Of a stretch of DNA of 64,000 nucleotides, positions 9,119-17,283 are shown piece by piece. Each line of letters opens with the position of its first letter. Position 1 is the stretch's first letter. The translations under genes and the position numbers were made by a program. The notes below the pieces were generated by a model that saw only the letters and a program-made list of their open reading frames with translations, was not told the origin of the DNA and ran no database searches. The stretch comes from RGIG4576 sp045656705 (lineage in GTDB: Bacteria > Bacteroidota > Bacteroidia > Bacteroidales > Muribaculaceae), in contig JAZORR010000043.1 of assembly GCA_045656705.1 (NCBI GenBank), positions 1-64,000 on the forward strand, given 5' to 3'.

Positions 9119-9158
9119 AAACTGCGATGGGTGAGCTATTCAATCCATCGCAGTTTTT
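9119..9158 (+). terminator. Intrinsic terminator after the CotH-family gene
   Basis: The stem AACTGCGATGG/CCATCGCAGTT is followed by a T-tract. It may serve the convergent gene at 9189 as well. Confidence 0.85.
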
Positions 9159-9188
9159 TTGTTTTATACATTATACAAAAGTCCCCTA

Positions 9189-9770
9189 TTAGTTGAGCAT
9201 CGCCTTTTCATATTTGTAGCCCATAGAGAACAAGGCAAGCGACACACCAAGAAGGAAAAACAAGCGAGCCACCTTTGCAAAGATGAGATAAGCCTGCTTT
9301 GTGCCTGGCTCGATGCCTTGATGAGTCACAGCATTAAGTGCATATTCCGAGCATTTTTGGATAGTTGAAATCCATTTTTTTGCCTCGGCTGCTTCCTTTT
9401 CTTTAGTAGATTCTTGATTAAGCCCCATCATAGTTTCGAGCACATAGTCGTCCATATAGTCAAAACCACGCTTGTCGCGAATTTCCACATAAAGGTCTTT
9501 AATATCCTTCACGCTATCCCAACAAGCATCCCAATACACAGCAGCACCCATACCATAGTAGCAAGCCCAGGCAATAGACACCATAGGATAACGCGCAAAT
9601 TCTGGCACCACATCGGCCATATACTGAGGTGCACTCTCGTGCCACTTCTCCATCAGTTCCTCGATGTTGTAAAGTTGCTTATTCAGCAATTGGCTATCGG
9701 TGCAAATCTTCACCAAAGTCTTTTGCAAGTTTGAGATAAAAAGTTCATCTCCAAAATTATTATCAAGCAT
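9189..9770 (-). CDS. Hypothetical protein with C-terminal membrane segment
   Basis: A 193-residue protein that I cannot name. It begins MLDNNFGDELF, has a mostly helical soluble part rich in aromatic residues (ISWACYYGMGAAVYWDACWDSV-like stretch at about 65-95), and ends with one likely membrane segment (about 162-187, AYLIFAKVARLFFLLGVSLA). No enzyme motif is seen. Its composition and codon use resemble the neighbouring housekeeping genes, so it is probably a conserved core gene of this order. A minus-strand -7 box TAACTTTG lies at 9801-9808. It is transcribed alone, convergent with the CotH-family gene and divergent from sulP. Confidence 0.75.
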   Translation of the reverse strand: MLDNNFGDELFISNLQKTLVKICTDSQLLNKQLYNIEELMEKWHESAPQYMADVVPEFARYPMVSIAWACYYGMGAAVYWDACWDSVKDIKDLYVEIRDKRGFDYMDDYVLETMMGLNQESTKEKEAAEAKKWISTIQKCSEYALNAVTHQGIEPGTKQAYLIFAKVARLFFLLGVSLALFSMGYKYEKAMLN

Positions 9771-9800
9771 AAATGTACGTATTTATTAATATTTATAATG

Positions 9801-9808
9801 CAAAGTTA
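9801..9808 (-). promoter_or_regulatory. Promoter -7 box for the 9189-9770 gene
   Basis: Minus-strand TAACTTTG, 30 bp upstream of the start codon. The -33 box is not clear. Confidence 0.45.
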
Positions 9809-9936
9809 CAGCAAAAAGATATACATAAGAAAATAAGAAAAGATTTTTTAAAGTTTAGAGATTAAATTTTAAATAAGATATTAGCATATGGCATAACATA
9901 GGGAGTGAAAATCTTGGAAAATATGTAAACAATAGT

Positions 9937-9944
9937 TAACTTTG
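9937..9944 (+). promoter_or_regulatory. Promoter for sulP-type gene
   Basis: TAACTTTG at the -7 position with TTGG at 9914-9917 as a near-consensus -33 (19-bp spacing). The predicted start near 9949 gives a leader of about 98 nt. Confidence 0.5.
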
Positions 9945-10046
9945 CACCACTATTTTTTCGGGAGAGAAAATTAGTGGTTCTATCAAAGGAATTAGGTATA
10001 AGAAATTCCCATAAAAGATTGATTTAAGGTTTAAATATATAGTTTT

Positions 10047-11735
10047 ATGAATTTCAGCGGAAAAGTTGAATTTAAGCCCAAAGCTATCAGCGAATTAAAG
10101 AATTATTCATGGGCTAAGTTTCGTGGCGACCTCATCGCCGGGATTGTAGTAGGTATTGTTGCCCTACCATTAGCAATTGCTTTCGGTATCGCAAGTGGGG
10201 TGACTCCATCGGTGGGTTTGATTACAGCCATTCTTGGTGGCTTCATCGTGTCGGCACTCGGAGGTAACAGTGTGCAAATAGGTGGCCCAACGGGTGCATT
10301 TATCGTGATTGTTTACAACATCATCCAACTTTATGGATTGCAAGGTCTTGCCATTGCCACATTTATGGCCGGTTTGATTTTGATTTTATTGGGTGTGTTC
10401 AAGTTGGGTACTATCATTAAGTTTATCCCCTATCCTATCGTGGTGGGCTTTACGAGTGGTATCGCACTCACAATCTTCTCTACTCAGATAGTGGATCTAT
10501 TCGGCTTGCAAATAGACAAAGTGCCTGGAGACTTCATCGGCAAGTGGGGTGTGTATTTCCAACATTTTGATACTATCAGCCTACCTACTTTCGTAGTGGG
10601 ATTGCTCACAATAGGTATCATTGCTGCTACTCCTTACCTATCGAAGAAATTGCCTGGAGCATTGATTGCTATCATAGTGATGACATTGGCAGTGTATGTG
10701 GCAAAGACTTTCTTCGGATTAGAGGGTATCGAAACCATTGGCGACCGTTTCGGTAATCTGCCTGTAGAAATCCCTACTCCTCACGGAATAGGCATAAATA
10801 TGGCTACTATCAATATGCTTCTGCCATCGGCATTCACTATCGCGATACTTGGTGCTATAGAATCACTTCTATCGGCTACAGTGGCAGATGGTGCTACTGG
10901 CAATCGCACTCGCAACAACACCGAGCTTATAGGTCAAGGTGTGGCAAATGTGGTGGTGCCATTCTTCGGAGGTATTCCTGTGACTGGTGCTATTGCACGC
11001 ACAATGACTAATATCACCAATGGTGGTCGCACTCCAGTGGCTGGTATGGTGCATGCAGTGGTGTTGCTACTCATCTTCCTGTTCCTTATGCCTCTTATCA
11101 ATTATGTGCCTATGGCGTGTCTTGCAGGTGTGCTAGTGATGGTGGCATATAATATGAGTGGCTGGCGTACTGTGGTGGGTATCTTCCAAAATCCAAAGTC
11201 AGACATCGCAGTGCTTATCGTAACATTCGTGCTTACAGTGGTATTTGACCTTACAATCGCAATCGAAATCGGTCTGCTTCTTGCACTGCTTCTATTCCTA
11301 CGCCGTGTGATGGAAAATACTCAAATCAAGGTGTTCAGCGACCAAATCGACCTTGCCGAAGGTACAGAAAATACTACACACGAAATCTTGCACGTGAACC
11401 ATGGCGTAGAAATCTACGAAATCGATGGTCCTTTCTTCTTTGGTGTAGCTAATAAGTTTGAAGACCTGATGCGCTCAATGGGCGATAAGCCACAAGTGAG
11501 AATCATACGCATGCGTCGCGTACCATTTATCGATTCTACTGGTATTCACAACCTTGAAACGCTTATTCAAGCGTCAAAGAAAGATGGTATCCATGTGGTG
11601 CTTTCGGGTGTGGTGCCAAGTGTGAAAGAAGTGCTTCTACACGCTCACATCGAACGCTTGATTGGCGTAGATCACATCTGCGACAACATCACAGATGCCG
11701 TGAAACTTGCAAACTCTATTGCGAAAGAAGATTAA
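10047..11735 (+). CDS. SulP-family anion permease with STAS domain
   Basis: Inner-membrane anion transporter of the SulP/SLC26 family, 562 residues. The membrane domain (about 20-415) begins with the family stretch WAKFRGDLIAGIVVGIVALPLAIAFGIASG and contains GGPTGAFIVIVYNI and the ATVADGATGNRTRNNTELIGQGVANVVVPFFGGIP motif. A cytoplasmic STAS domain (about 440-550) has FFFGVANKFED and the IDSTGIHNLETL loop. The family carries sulfate, bicarbonate or dicarboxylates; the substrate is not readable here. It stands alone with a promoter box and terminator. Confidence 0.9.
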   Translation: MNFSGKVEFKPKAISELKNYSWAKFRGDLIAGIVVGIVALPLAIAFGIASGVTPSVGLITAILGGFIVSALGGNSVQIGGPTGAFIVIVYNIIQLYGLQGLAIATFMAGLILILLGVFKLGTIIKFIPYPIVVGFTSGIALTIFSTQIVDLFGLQIDKVPGDFIGKWGVYFQHFDTISLPTFVVGLLTIGIIAATPYLSKKLPGALIAIIVMTLAVYVAKTFFGLEGIETIGDRFGNLPVEIPTPHGIGINMATINMLLPSAFTIAILGAIESLLSATVADGATGNRTRNNTELIGQGVANVVVPFFGGIPVTGAIARTMTNITNGGRTPVAGMVHAVVLLLIFLFLMPLINYVPMACLAGVLVMVAYNMSGWRTVVGIFQNPKSDIAVLIVTFVLTVVFDLTIAIEIGLLLALLLFLRRVMENTQIKVFSDQIDLAEGTENTTHEILHVNHGVEIYEIDGPFFFGVANKFEDLMRSMGDKPQVRIIRMRRVPFIDSTGIHNLETLIQASKKDGIHVVLSGVVPSVKEVLLHAHIERLIGVDHICDNITDAVKLANSIAKED

Positions 11736-11758
11736 TAGATAATGGGTACTATCAAATA

Positions 11759-11796
11759 GCAAAAGGAATGGGCGAAATGCTCATTCCTTTTTTTTG
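11759..11796 (+). terminator. Intrinsic terminator after the SulP gene
   Basis: The stem AAGGAATG...CATTCCTT, extended by GC pairs with one mismatch, is followed by eight Ts. Confidence 0.8.
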
Positions 11797-11864
11797 GGTT
11801 ACTATGCAACATCTTTGATGCTGTTTTATTTCATACTCCTTAGGCATTAAGGTCATTAACGAGA

Positions 11865-12644
11865 TTACCCCAATACTACATCGAGGACCATCATAAGGGT
11901 GAAACCGAGTGCGAAACCGATGGTGCTAATGTTGGTGTGTTCGCCTTGCGATGCTTCGGGGATCAATTCCTCTATTACCACATATATCATGGCTCCTGCA
12001 GCAAATGCAAGCAGATAAGGTAGCACCCAGCTCACCATCGATGCAAGTAGTATCACCATAACTGCACCTATTGGCTCAACAAGCCCTGTGAGCGCACCTA
12101 TTACGAACGATTTCCACTTGTTGCGATTTTCGGTGTAAAGAGGCATCGACACAATAGCTCCTTCGGGAATATTCTGAATTGCAATACCGAGCGATAAGGC
12201 AAGCGCGGCACTAAGAGTAACATCGCCACCTGCGGCAAGAGTGCCAGCATATACCACACCCACAGCCATACCTTCGGGTAGATTGTGAAGGGCAACAGCA
12301 AAAGTGAGCATAGCAGTGCGCGAAAGTTTGGAACGAGGCCCTTCGGGCGACTTACTACCGAAATGCAAGTGTGGCGTAATCATATCAAGCATCAGCAAAA
12401 AGCCCATACCAAGCAAAAAACCAACAGCAGCAGGCACCACACGCATCAAGCCGTCGTCACCTGTCATATCCATACTCGGAATGATAAGCGACCACACCGA
12501 GGCTGCTATCATCACGCCAGAAGCAAAACCAAGCAAAGCCTTCTCAACATAAGTGGGTATTTTATCTTTTATAAAAAACACGAAGGCCGAACCTATTGCA
12601 GTGCCAAACACCGGCAAACCGAGCCCAAATATCAATTCTTTCAT
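11865..12644 (-). CDS. ZIP-family divalent metal transporter
   Basis: Inner-membrane ZIP transporter, probably for zinc uptake, with broad specificity possible. The two metal-site helices are plain: ALHNLPEGMAVGV and IAIQNIPEGAIVSMPL. A hydrophilic loop with HLHFGSKSPEGPRSK lies before the first. Eight membrane helices can be drawn in about 260 residues, the usual size. The start at MKELIFG (12644) is preferred; MLDMKEL at 12653 is the alternative. The longer frame to 12722 is ruled out because its start lies upstream of the well-formed promoter at 12671-12701. Confidence 0.87.
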   Translation of the reverse strand: MKELIFGLGLPVFGTAIGSAFVFFIKDKIPTYVEKALLGFASGVMIAASVWSLIIPSMDMTGDDGLMRVVPAAVGFLLGMGFLLMLDMITPHLHFGSKSPEGPRSKLSRTAMLTFAVALHNLPEGMAVGVVYAGTLAAGGDVTLSAALALSLGIAIQNIPEGAIVSMPLYTENRNKWKSFVIGALTGLVEPIGAVMVILLASMVSWVLPYLLAFAAGAMIYVVIEELIPEASQGEHTNISTIGFALGFTLMMVLDVVLG

Positions 12645-12670
12645 ATCTAACATATATTTATTTTCAATGA

Positions 12671-12701
12671 CAAAGTTAGCAAACTCTCCTATGAAAACAA
12701 A
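12671..12701 (-). promoter_or_regulatory. Promoter of the ZIP transporter gene
   Basis: On the minus strand, TTTG (12698-12701), 19 bp, then TAACTTTG (12671-12678): a full match to the Bacteroidetes promoter. It sets the translation start downstream of about 12667. Confidence 0.75.
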
Positions 12702-12747
12702 ATAAGCTCGATTGCATTTCACTATCGAGCTATTTTTATCATCAATA

Positions 12748-13014
12748 TTATTGATTTACTACCTTATATGCACATATCACTATCAATATAAGTGACAGGA
12801 CTATGTAATATATCGATTTTTTTAGTTTCTTGCTTTTGCCCTCGGTTGCCTTAATAGCATGAGAAGTGCCTACACAACTAAATCCTAATGCTATCAATGC
12901 GAATCCCAACGAAATACATGTGAGCACCATCGGCCAATTCATCACCGCAGTTAAGCCCTGCAAAACATATCCTTATATGATGAAATCAGAAGCTAATCCA
13001 ATTCGTTTTCCCAT
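12748..13014 (-). pseudogene. Small membrane protein gene interrupted by in-frame TAA
   Basis: Read from ATG 13014, this is an 88-codon frame with one stop, TAA at codon 14 (12973-12975). It aligns without any gap to the intact 88-residue neighbour at 13040-13306: MGKR/MEKR at the start, then YVLQGL/YVLIGL just after the stop, then four-helix-like hydrophobic segments. After the stop, 71 residues stay open from a TTG at 12963, which is preceded by AAGGA at a suitable distance. The protein may therefore be a recent pseudogene, a reinitiated shorter product, a readthrough product, or a sequencing error. Hydrophobic segments are at about 28-50 and 68-85 of the full frame. Function unknown. Confidence 0.65.
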
Positions 13015-13039
13015 AATTAAAATATTTAAAAATTATCAT

Positions 13040-13306
13040 TTATCCATTGAAGCGGTACATATAGATAACCACAAGCACTATGGCGATAAGCATTTGATAG
13101 ATAATGCGTTTGAGATGGAAGCTGCGTGTTTTAGGACCTTCTTCAAATGCCAATACCACATTTACAATACTTGATCCAAGCACGGCTATTGCCAACACAA
13201 AAGCCACCAATGCAACTGTGGGCGACAACTTGAGAATGTGAGTCAAACCGATGAGCACATAGCTCAGCAAATTTGTCACGGCTATCATATTAAGTCTTTT
13301 TTCCAT
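13040..13306 (-). CDS. Small two-to-three-helix membrane protein (intact paralogue)
   Basis: An 88-residue hydrophobic protein beginning MEKRLNMIAV. Membrane segments are likely at about 10-28, 30-52 and 67-85, with a short polar loop EEGPKTRSFHLKR between the last two. No family is recognised. It is the first gene of a two-gene tandem; the second, 25 bp downstream, is the interrupted paralogue. A full promoter (TTTG-N19-TAACTTTG) lies 25-55 bp upstream. It sits between the ZIP transporter and sdhB, but no functional link is shown. Confidence 0.7.
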   Translation of the reverse strand: MEKRLNMIAVTNLLSYVLIGLTHILKLSPTVALVAFVLAIAVLGSSIVNVVLAFEEGPKTRSFHLKRIIYQMLIAIVLVVIYMYRFNG

Positions 13307-13330
13307 ATAAATACATTCTATTAGTTTTCA

Positions 13331-13361
13331 CAAAGTTACATATATTCCATCTATCTACAAA
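13331..13361 (-). promoter_or_regulatory. Promoter of the tandem small membrane protein genes
   Basis: On the minus strand, TTTG (13358-13361), 19 bp, TAACTTTG (13331-13338). It lies just downstream of the sdhB terminator, so the pair is an independent transcription unit. Confidence 0.75.
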
Positions 13362-13367
13362 GAAAAA

Positions 13368-13393
13368 GTCCTGCAAAGAAAACCTTGCAGGAC
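13368..13393 (-). terminator. Intrinsic terminator after sdhB
   Basis: A perfect 9-bp stem GTCCTGCAA/TTGCAGGAC with an 8-base loop, followed on the minus strand by CTTTTTC. Confidence 0.85.
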
Positions 13394-13418
13394 CAGATGT
13401 TATGCTAATAATCTGAGA

Positions 13419-14162
13419 TTAGTCAGAAACCTTTGCACAAAGGTATTCGCGGTTCAAACGAGCGATGTTGCTAAGCTTGATGTTCTTAGGACATTCAGCA
13501 GCACAAGCACCAGTATTGGTACAGTTACCGAAACCAAGTTCGTCCATCTTAGCCACCATAGCCTTAACGCGAGCCTTAGCTTCAACCTTACCTTGAGGAA
13601 GAAGAGCGAATTGGCTCACCTTAGCCGATACGAACAACATAGCAGAACCATTCTTACAAGCAGCTACACAAGCACCACAACCGATACAAGAAGCAGAGTC
13701 CATAGCTTCGTCGGCATCTACCTTAGAGATAGGAAGAGCGTTAGCATCTTGAGCACCACCACAGTTGAATGATACATAACCACCAGCTTGTTGGATCTTA
13801 TCGAATGCGTTACGGTCTACAATCAAGTCCTTGATTACAGGGAACGCAGCCGAACGCCAAGGTTCTACAGTGATAGTTTCACCTGGAGTGAAACGACGCA
13901 TGTAAAGCTGACAAGTAGTAGCACCTGTAGCAGGACCGTGTGGGTGACCATTTACATAAAGAGAACACATACCACAGATACCTTCACGACAGTCGTGGTC
14001 GAACGCTACTGGTTCTTCACCCTTTTCTACAAGCGTTTCGTTAAGAATGTCCAATGTTTCAAGGAAAGAAGTATCAGGAGTTGACTCCACTTCATAAGTC
14101 ACGAAACATCCTTGCGCTTTAGGATTGGCTTGACGCCAAACTTTCAATATATATTTTGCCAT
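13419..14162 (-). CDS. sdhB: Succinate dehydrogenase/fumarate reductase iron-sulfur subunit
   Basis: Iron-sulfur subunit of a membrane-bound succinate:quinone oxidoreductase, which in anaerobic Bacteroidales mainly works as fumarate reductase. A 2Fe-2S ligand set is visible as DCREGICGMCSLYVNG with the later TTCQLYM. The C-terminal ferredoxin part has CIGCGACVAAC and the GNCTNTGACAAECP set for the 4Fe-4S and 3Fe-4S centres. Length 247 is normal for the B-type family. It is the last gene of the C-A-B operon, 21 bp after sdhA, and is followed by a strong terminator. Confidence 0.93.
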   Translation of the reverse strand: MAKYILKVWRQANPKAQGCFVTYEVESTPDTSFLETLDILNETLVEKGEEPVAFDHDCREGICGMCSLYVNGHPHGPATGATTCQLYMRRFTPGETITVEPWRSAAFPVIKDLIVDRNAFDKIQQAGGYVSFNCGGAQDANALPISKVDADEAMDSASCIGCGACVAACKNGSAMLFVSAKVSQFALLPQGKVEAKARVKAMVAKMDELGFGNCTNTGACAAECPKNIKLSNIARLNREYLCAKVSD

Positions 14163-14183
14163 TTTTAATCCTTTCCTTAATTA

Positions 14184-16157
14184 TTATGCTTTATAATTAC
14201 GAGTTTGAACCTTGATAGCTTCGTATTCAAGAGGTTCCTTGATTAGAGTAGGAGCTGCGTTGTCGTCGCCAGCGTAATCCCAACAAGCTACATAGAAGTA
14301 GTTTTCGTCGTCGCGCTTAGCTTCACCTTCCTCAGTTTGATATTCTTCACGGAAGTGACCACCACAACTTTCGTTACGGTTAAGAGCATCGTAAGCTACA
14401 AGTTCACCCATAGTGATGAAGTCTCTCAAACGGAAAGCCTTATCAAGTTCAATGTTCATACCTTCCAATTCACCTGGAACGAACAAGTTAGTTTCGAATT
14501 CCTTGCGAAGAGCCTTCATCTTAACAAGAGCTTCTTCAAGAGATGCCTTAGTACGAGCCATACCTACATTGTCCCACATGATGTTACCAAGTTCCTTGTG
14601 GATAGAGTCAACAGAGCGCTTACCCTTAATGTTAAGAAGAGCCTTGTGAGCTTCAACACACTTCTTTTCAGCTTCAGCAAATTCAGGAGCGTCAGTTGAG
14701 AAGCGAGGAACAGTGATTTGGTCGCTCAAGTAGTTTTGGATAGTGTAAGGAAGCACGAAGTAACCATCGGCAAGACCTTGCATAAGAGCAGAAGCACCAA
14801 GACGGTTAGCACCGTGGTCAGAGAAGTTACATTCACCGATAGCGAACAAGCCCTTAACAGAAGTTTGCAATTCGTAGTCAACCCAGATACCACCCATTGT
14901 GTAGTGGATAGCAGGATAGATCATCATTGGTTCTTCGTAAGGAGAAACGTCGGTGATTTCTTCGTACATATCAAATAGGTTACCATAGCGTTGAGCCACA
15001 ACATCCTTACCAAGACGGTTGATAGCATCGCTAAAGTCTAGGAATACAGCTTGACCAGAGTCGTTCACACCGAAGCCCTTGTCGCAACGTTCCTTAGCAG
15101 CACGAGACGCAACGTCGCGAGGTACCAAGTTACCAAAAGCAGGGTAACGGCGTTCCAAATAGTAGTCGCGATCAGATTCTGGCACTTGAGAACCCTTGAT
15201 TTCGCCCTTTTGAAGTTTTTGAGCAGTTTCAAGGCTCTTTGGAACCCAAATACGACCGTCGTTACGCAATGATTCACTCATAAGAGTAAGCTTAGATTGG
15301 TTACCACCACCCTTCACTGGGATACAAGTTGGGTGAATTTGCACGTATGCTGGGTTAGCAAACCATGCACCCTTACGGTAACAAGCCACAGCAGCACTAC
15401 AGTTACAAGCCATAGCGTTAGTAGAAAGGAAGTAAGCATTTCCGTAACCACCAGTAGCGATAACTACAGCGTGAGCAGCGAAACGTTCGAACTTACCAGT
15501 TACAAGGTTCTTAGCGATGATACCACGAGCGCGACCGTCGATAAGCACTACATCGTGCATTTCGTAACGGTTGTAGCTCTTCACTTTACCAAGTTGGATT
15601 TGGCGGTTAAGTGATGAGTAAGCACCAAGAAGAAGTTGTTGACCAGTTTGGCCCTTAGCATAGAAAGTACGGCTTACTTGCGCACCACCGAAAGAACGGT
15701 TGTCGAGAAGACCACCATATTCGCGAGCGAAAGGAACACCTTGAGCCACACATTGGTCGATAATATCGTTAGACACTTCAGCAAGACGGTAAACATTAGC
15801 TTCGCGAGCACGATAGTCACCACCCTTCACAGTGTCGTAGAATAAGCGATAAATAGAGTCACCGTCGTTCTTGTAGTTCTTAGCAGCATTGATACCACCT
15901 TGAGCAGCAATAGAGTGAGCACGACGAGGAGAGTCTTGAATACAGAAATTCAATACATTGAAACCCATTTCAGCAAGAGTAGATGCAGCAGAAGCACCAG
16001 CAAGACCGGTACCTACCACGATCACATCAAGACGACGCTTGTTAGCAGGGTTTACAAGTTTTTGATGAGCCTTATAGTTAGTCCACTTCTCAGCAACAGG
16101 ACCTTCAGGAATCTTTGAGTCGATTACAGGCTGAGCAGTTTTTTTAATATCTTCCAT
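14184..16157 (-). CDS. sdhA: Succinate dehydrogenase/fumarate reductase flavoprotein subunit
   Basis: Catalytic FAD subunit, 657 residues, the size of the b-type (Bacteroides/epsilon) fumarate reductase. The FAD-binding fold starts at DVIVVGTGLAGASAASTLAEMG. SIAAQGGINAAKN is the region of the covalent FAD histidine (RRAHSIAAQGG). Substrate residues are expected around HPTCIP and the later HYTMGGIWVD and GEC segments. It interconverts succinate and fumarate at the inner membrane face and gives the anaerobic electron sink leading to succinate or propionate. It lies 29 bp downstream of sdhC. Codon use is strongly biased, as expected of a highly expressed gene. Confidence 0.94.
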   Translation of the reverse strand: MEDIKKTAQPVIDSKIPEGPVAEKWTNYKAHQKLVNPANKRRLDVIVVGTGLAGASAASTLAEMGFNVLNFCIQDSPRRAHSIAAQGGINAAKNYKNDGDSIYRLFYDTVKGGDYRAREANVYRLAEVSNDIIDQCVAQGVPFAREYGGLLDNRSFGGAQVSRTFYAKGQTGQQLLLGAYSSLNRQIQLGKVKSYNRYEMHDVVLIDGRARGIIAKNLVTGKFERFAAHAVVIATGGYGNAYFLSTNAMACNCSAAVACYRKGAWFANPAYVQIHPTCIPVKGGGNQSKLTLMSESLRNDGRIWVPKSLETAQKLQKGEIKGSQVPESDRDYYLERRYPAFGNLVPRDVASRAAKERCDKGFGVNDSGQAVFLDFSDAINRLGKDVVAQRYGNLFDMYEEITDVSPYEEPMMIYPAIHYTMGGIWVDYELQTSVKGLFAIGECNFSDHGANRLGASALMQGLADGYFVLPYTIQNYLSDQITVPRFSTDAPEFAEAEKKCVEAHKALLNIKGKRSVDSIHKELGNIMWDNVGMARTKASLEEALVKMKALRKEFETNLFVPGELEGMNIELDKAFRLRDFITMGELVAYDALNRNESCGGHFREEYQTEEGEAKRDDENYFYVACWDYAGDDNAAPTLIKEPLEYEAIKVQTRNYKA

Positions 16158-16186
16158 AATTAATTTTAAATGTTAGAGTTAAACGA

Positions 16187-16870
16187 TTAGCACCAGCCTT
16201 GAGCCATTGCAGTGAACACGATAGCTTGAATAGCGAAAAGACCACACACGATAGTAGCCCACCAGCAAGAGATAGTCTTCCAGCGTGGAAGCCATACGTT
16301 GTTGCTTGTACCCACTGATTGGAAAGCACTCCAAATACCGTGAGTCAAGTGGAACCAAAGAGCAGCGAAACCTACCAAGTAGATAGGCAAAGTCCAAGGA
16401 CAAGAGAAAGCAGCCAAGATAGCTTCTTTACCACCAAGCACTTCGGCATAAACATCACCAAGATAACGTTCTTGAATTTCTGGCAATTGCATTTCAGCCC
16501 AGAATTGAACAAGGTGCATTACCATAAACGCAAGCACTGCGATACCAAGAACAAGCATGTTTTGAGATGCCCATTCTACACTCTTTGGACGACTGTTCAC
16601 AGCATAGCGGTCGTTACCACGAGCCTTACGGTTCTGGATTGTCAACCACAAAGCGTAAACAATGTGAAGCACTACGCCAGCAGCAATTACTGCAGTACCA
16701 GCCAACGCATACCAATTAGCACCCAAGAAATGACAAACAGCCTCGTAAGCATCCATTGATACAAGAGCTACTGCATTCATAAGCACATGGAATGTTAAAA
16801 ATAGGATAAGGAAAAGTCCAGTCAATGACATTACGACCTTTCTACCTACAGATGAATTAGTTAACCACAT
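16187..16870 (-). CDS. sdhC: Succinate dehydrogenase/fumarate reductase cytochrome b subunit
   Basis: Membrane anchor of the same complex, 227 residues with five membrane helices, matching the diheme cytochrome b558 family. It begins MWLTNSSVGRKVVMSLTG. Candidate heme histidines are in FHVLMNAV, VLHIVYALWL, VMHLVQFW and LWFHLTHGIWSAFQS. It passes electrons between menaquinone and the Fe-S subunit. As first gene of the operon it carries the regulatory region: about 240 bp upstream is the dyad/TAACTTTG element shared with the ABC importer. Confidence 0.92.
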   Translation of the reverse strand: MWLTNSSVGRKVVMSLTGLFLILFLTFHVLMNAVALVSMDAYEAVCHFLGANWYALAGTAVIAAGVVLHIVYALWLTIQNRKARGNDRYAVNSRPKSVEWASQNMLVLGIAVLAFMVMHLVQFWAEMQLPEIQERYLGDVYAEVLGGKEAILAAFSCPWTLPIYLVGFAALWFHLTHGIWSAFQSVGTSNNVWLPRWKTISCWWATIVCGLFAIQAIVFTAMAQGWC

Positions 16871-17106
16871 AGTAGTTCTGAATTTAATTATTAATTTTGA
16901 TTAGTTATTTGATTTTATTTAAATTCTTTTACAAAAATAATCCTTATTCTCGGTTTATGCAACTATTACGGAATTTTTTCTTTCTCGTAATTCAAAAATC
17001 TCACTTCTAAGGAATCTTATATAACCACGCGAAGCAAGACTTATCGCCATACTAACGCATAATAGTAGCACTTACACATTCAAATAGATTAATTTGATTT
17101 TTTGTG

Positions 17107-17154
17107 CAAAGTTACAACCAAATGGAGGCAAAAGTTTCCTTAAAAAGGATAACC
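17107..17154 (-). promoter_or_regulatory. Dyad element plus TAACTTTG promoter upstream of sdhCAB
   Basis: The 25-bp core (17130-17154) and the -7 box TAACTTTG (17107-17114, minus strand) have the same sequence and the same 15-bp spacing as the element at 1162-1209. The palindrome is at 17135-17151. Its predicted start gives a leader of about 230 nt before sdhC. The position of the dyad at about -40 suggests a class II activator site. Confidence 0.6.
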
Positions 17155-17164
17155 ACATAAAAAA

Positions 17165-17228
17165 AGTGAGGAGTGATATTCAGTGTGGAGTGAGGAAGCA
17201 AAAAGGGACACACGATGCGTGTATCCCT
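17165..17228. repeat. Intergenic repeat modules B and D (GTGAGGAGTG tract and GGGACACACG hairpin)
   Basis: The tract GTGAGGAGTGATATTCAGTG and variants (17167-17197) recurs at about 20200-20230, 20310-20330 and 46291-46311. The hairpin at 17204-17228, arms GGGACACACG/CGTGTATCCC around a 4-5 base loop, recurs at 20342-20366. Both hairpin copies lie just past the end of a minus-strand gene and could act as terminators, although a U-tract is missing. The remaining bases of 16871-17283 show nothing else. Confidence 0.6.
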
Positions 17229-17283
17229 CCATGCTGAGTGAATAAATTCACTCTCGTAAAAAAGTTAACAAATATATGTTTTA

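Noticed and set aside
12653..12722. N-terminal extension of the ZIP transporter
   Set aside because: It lies across and upstream of a full consensus promoter (12671-12701), so it should not be in the transcript.
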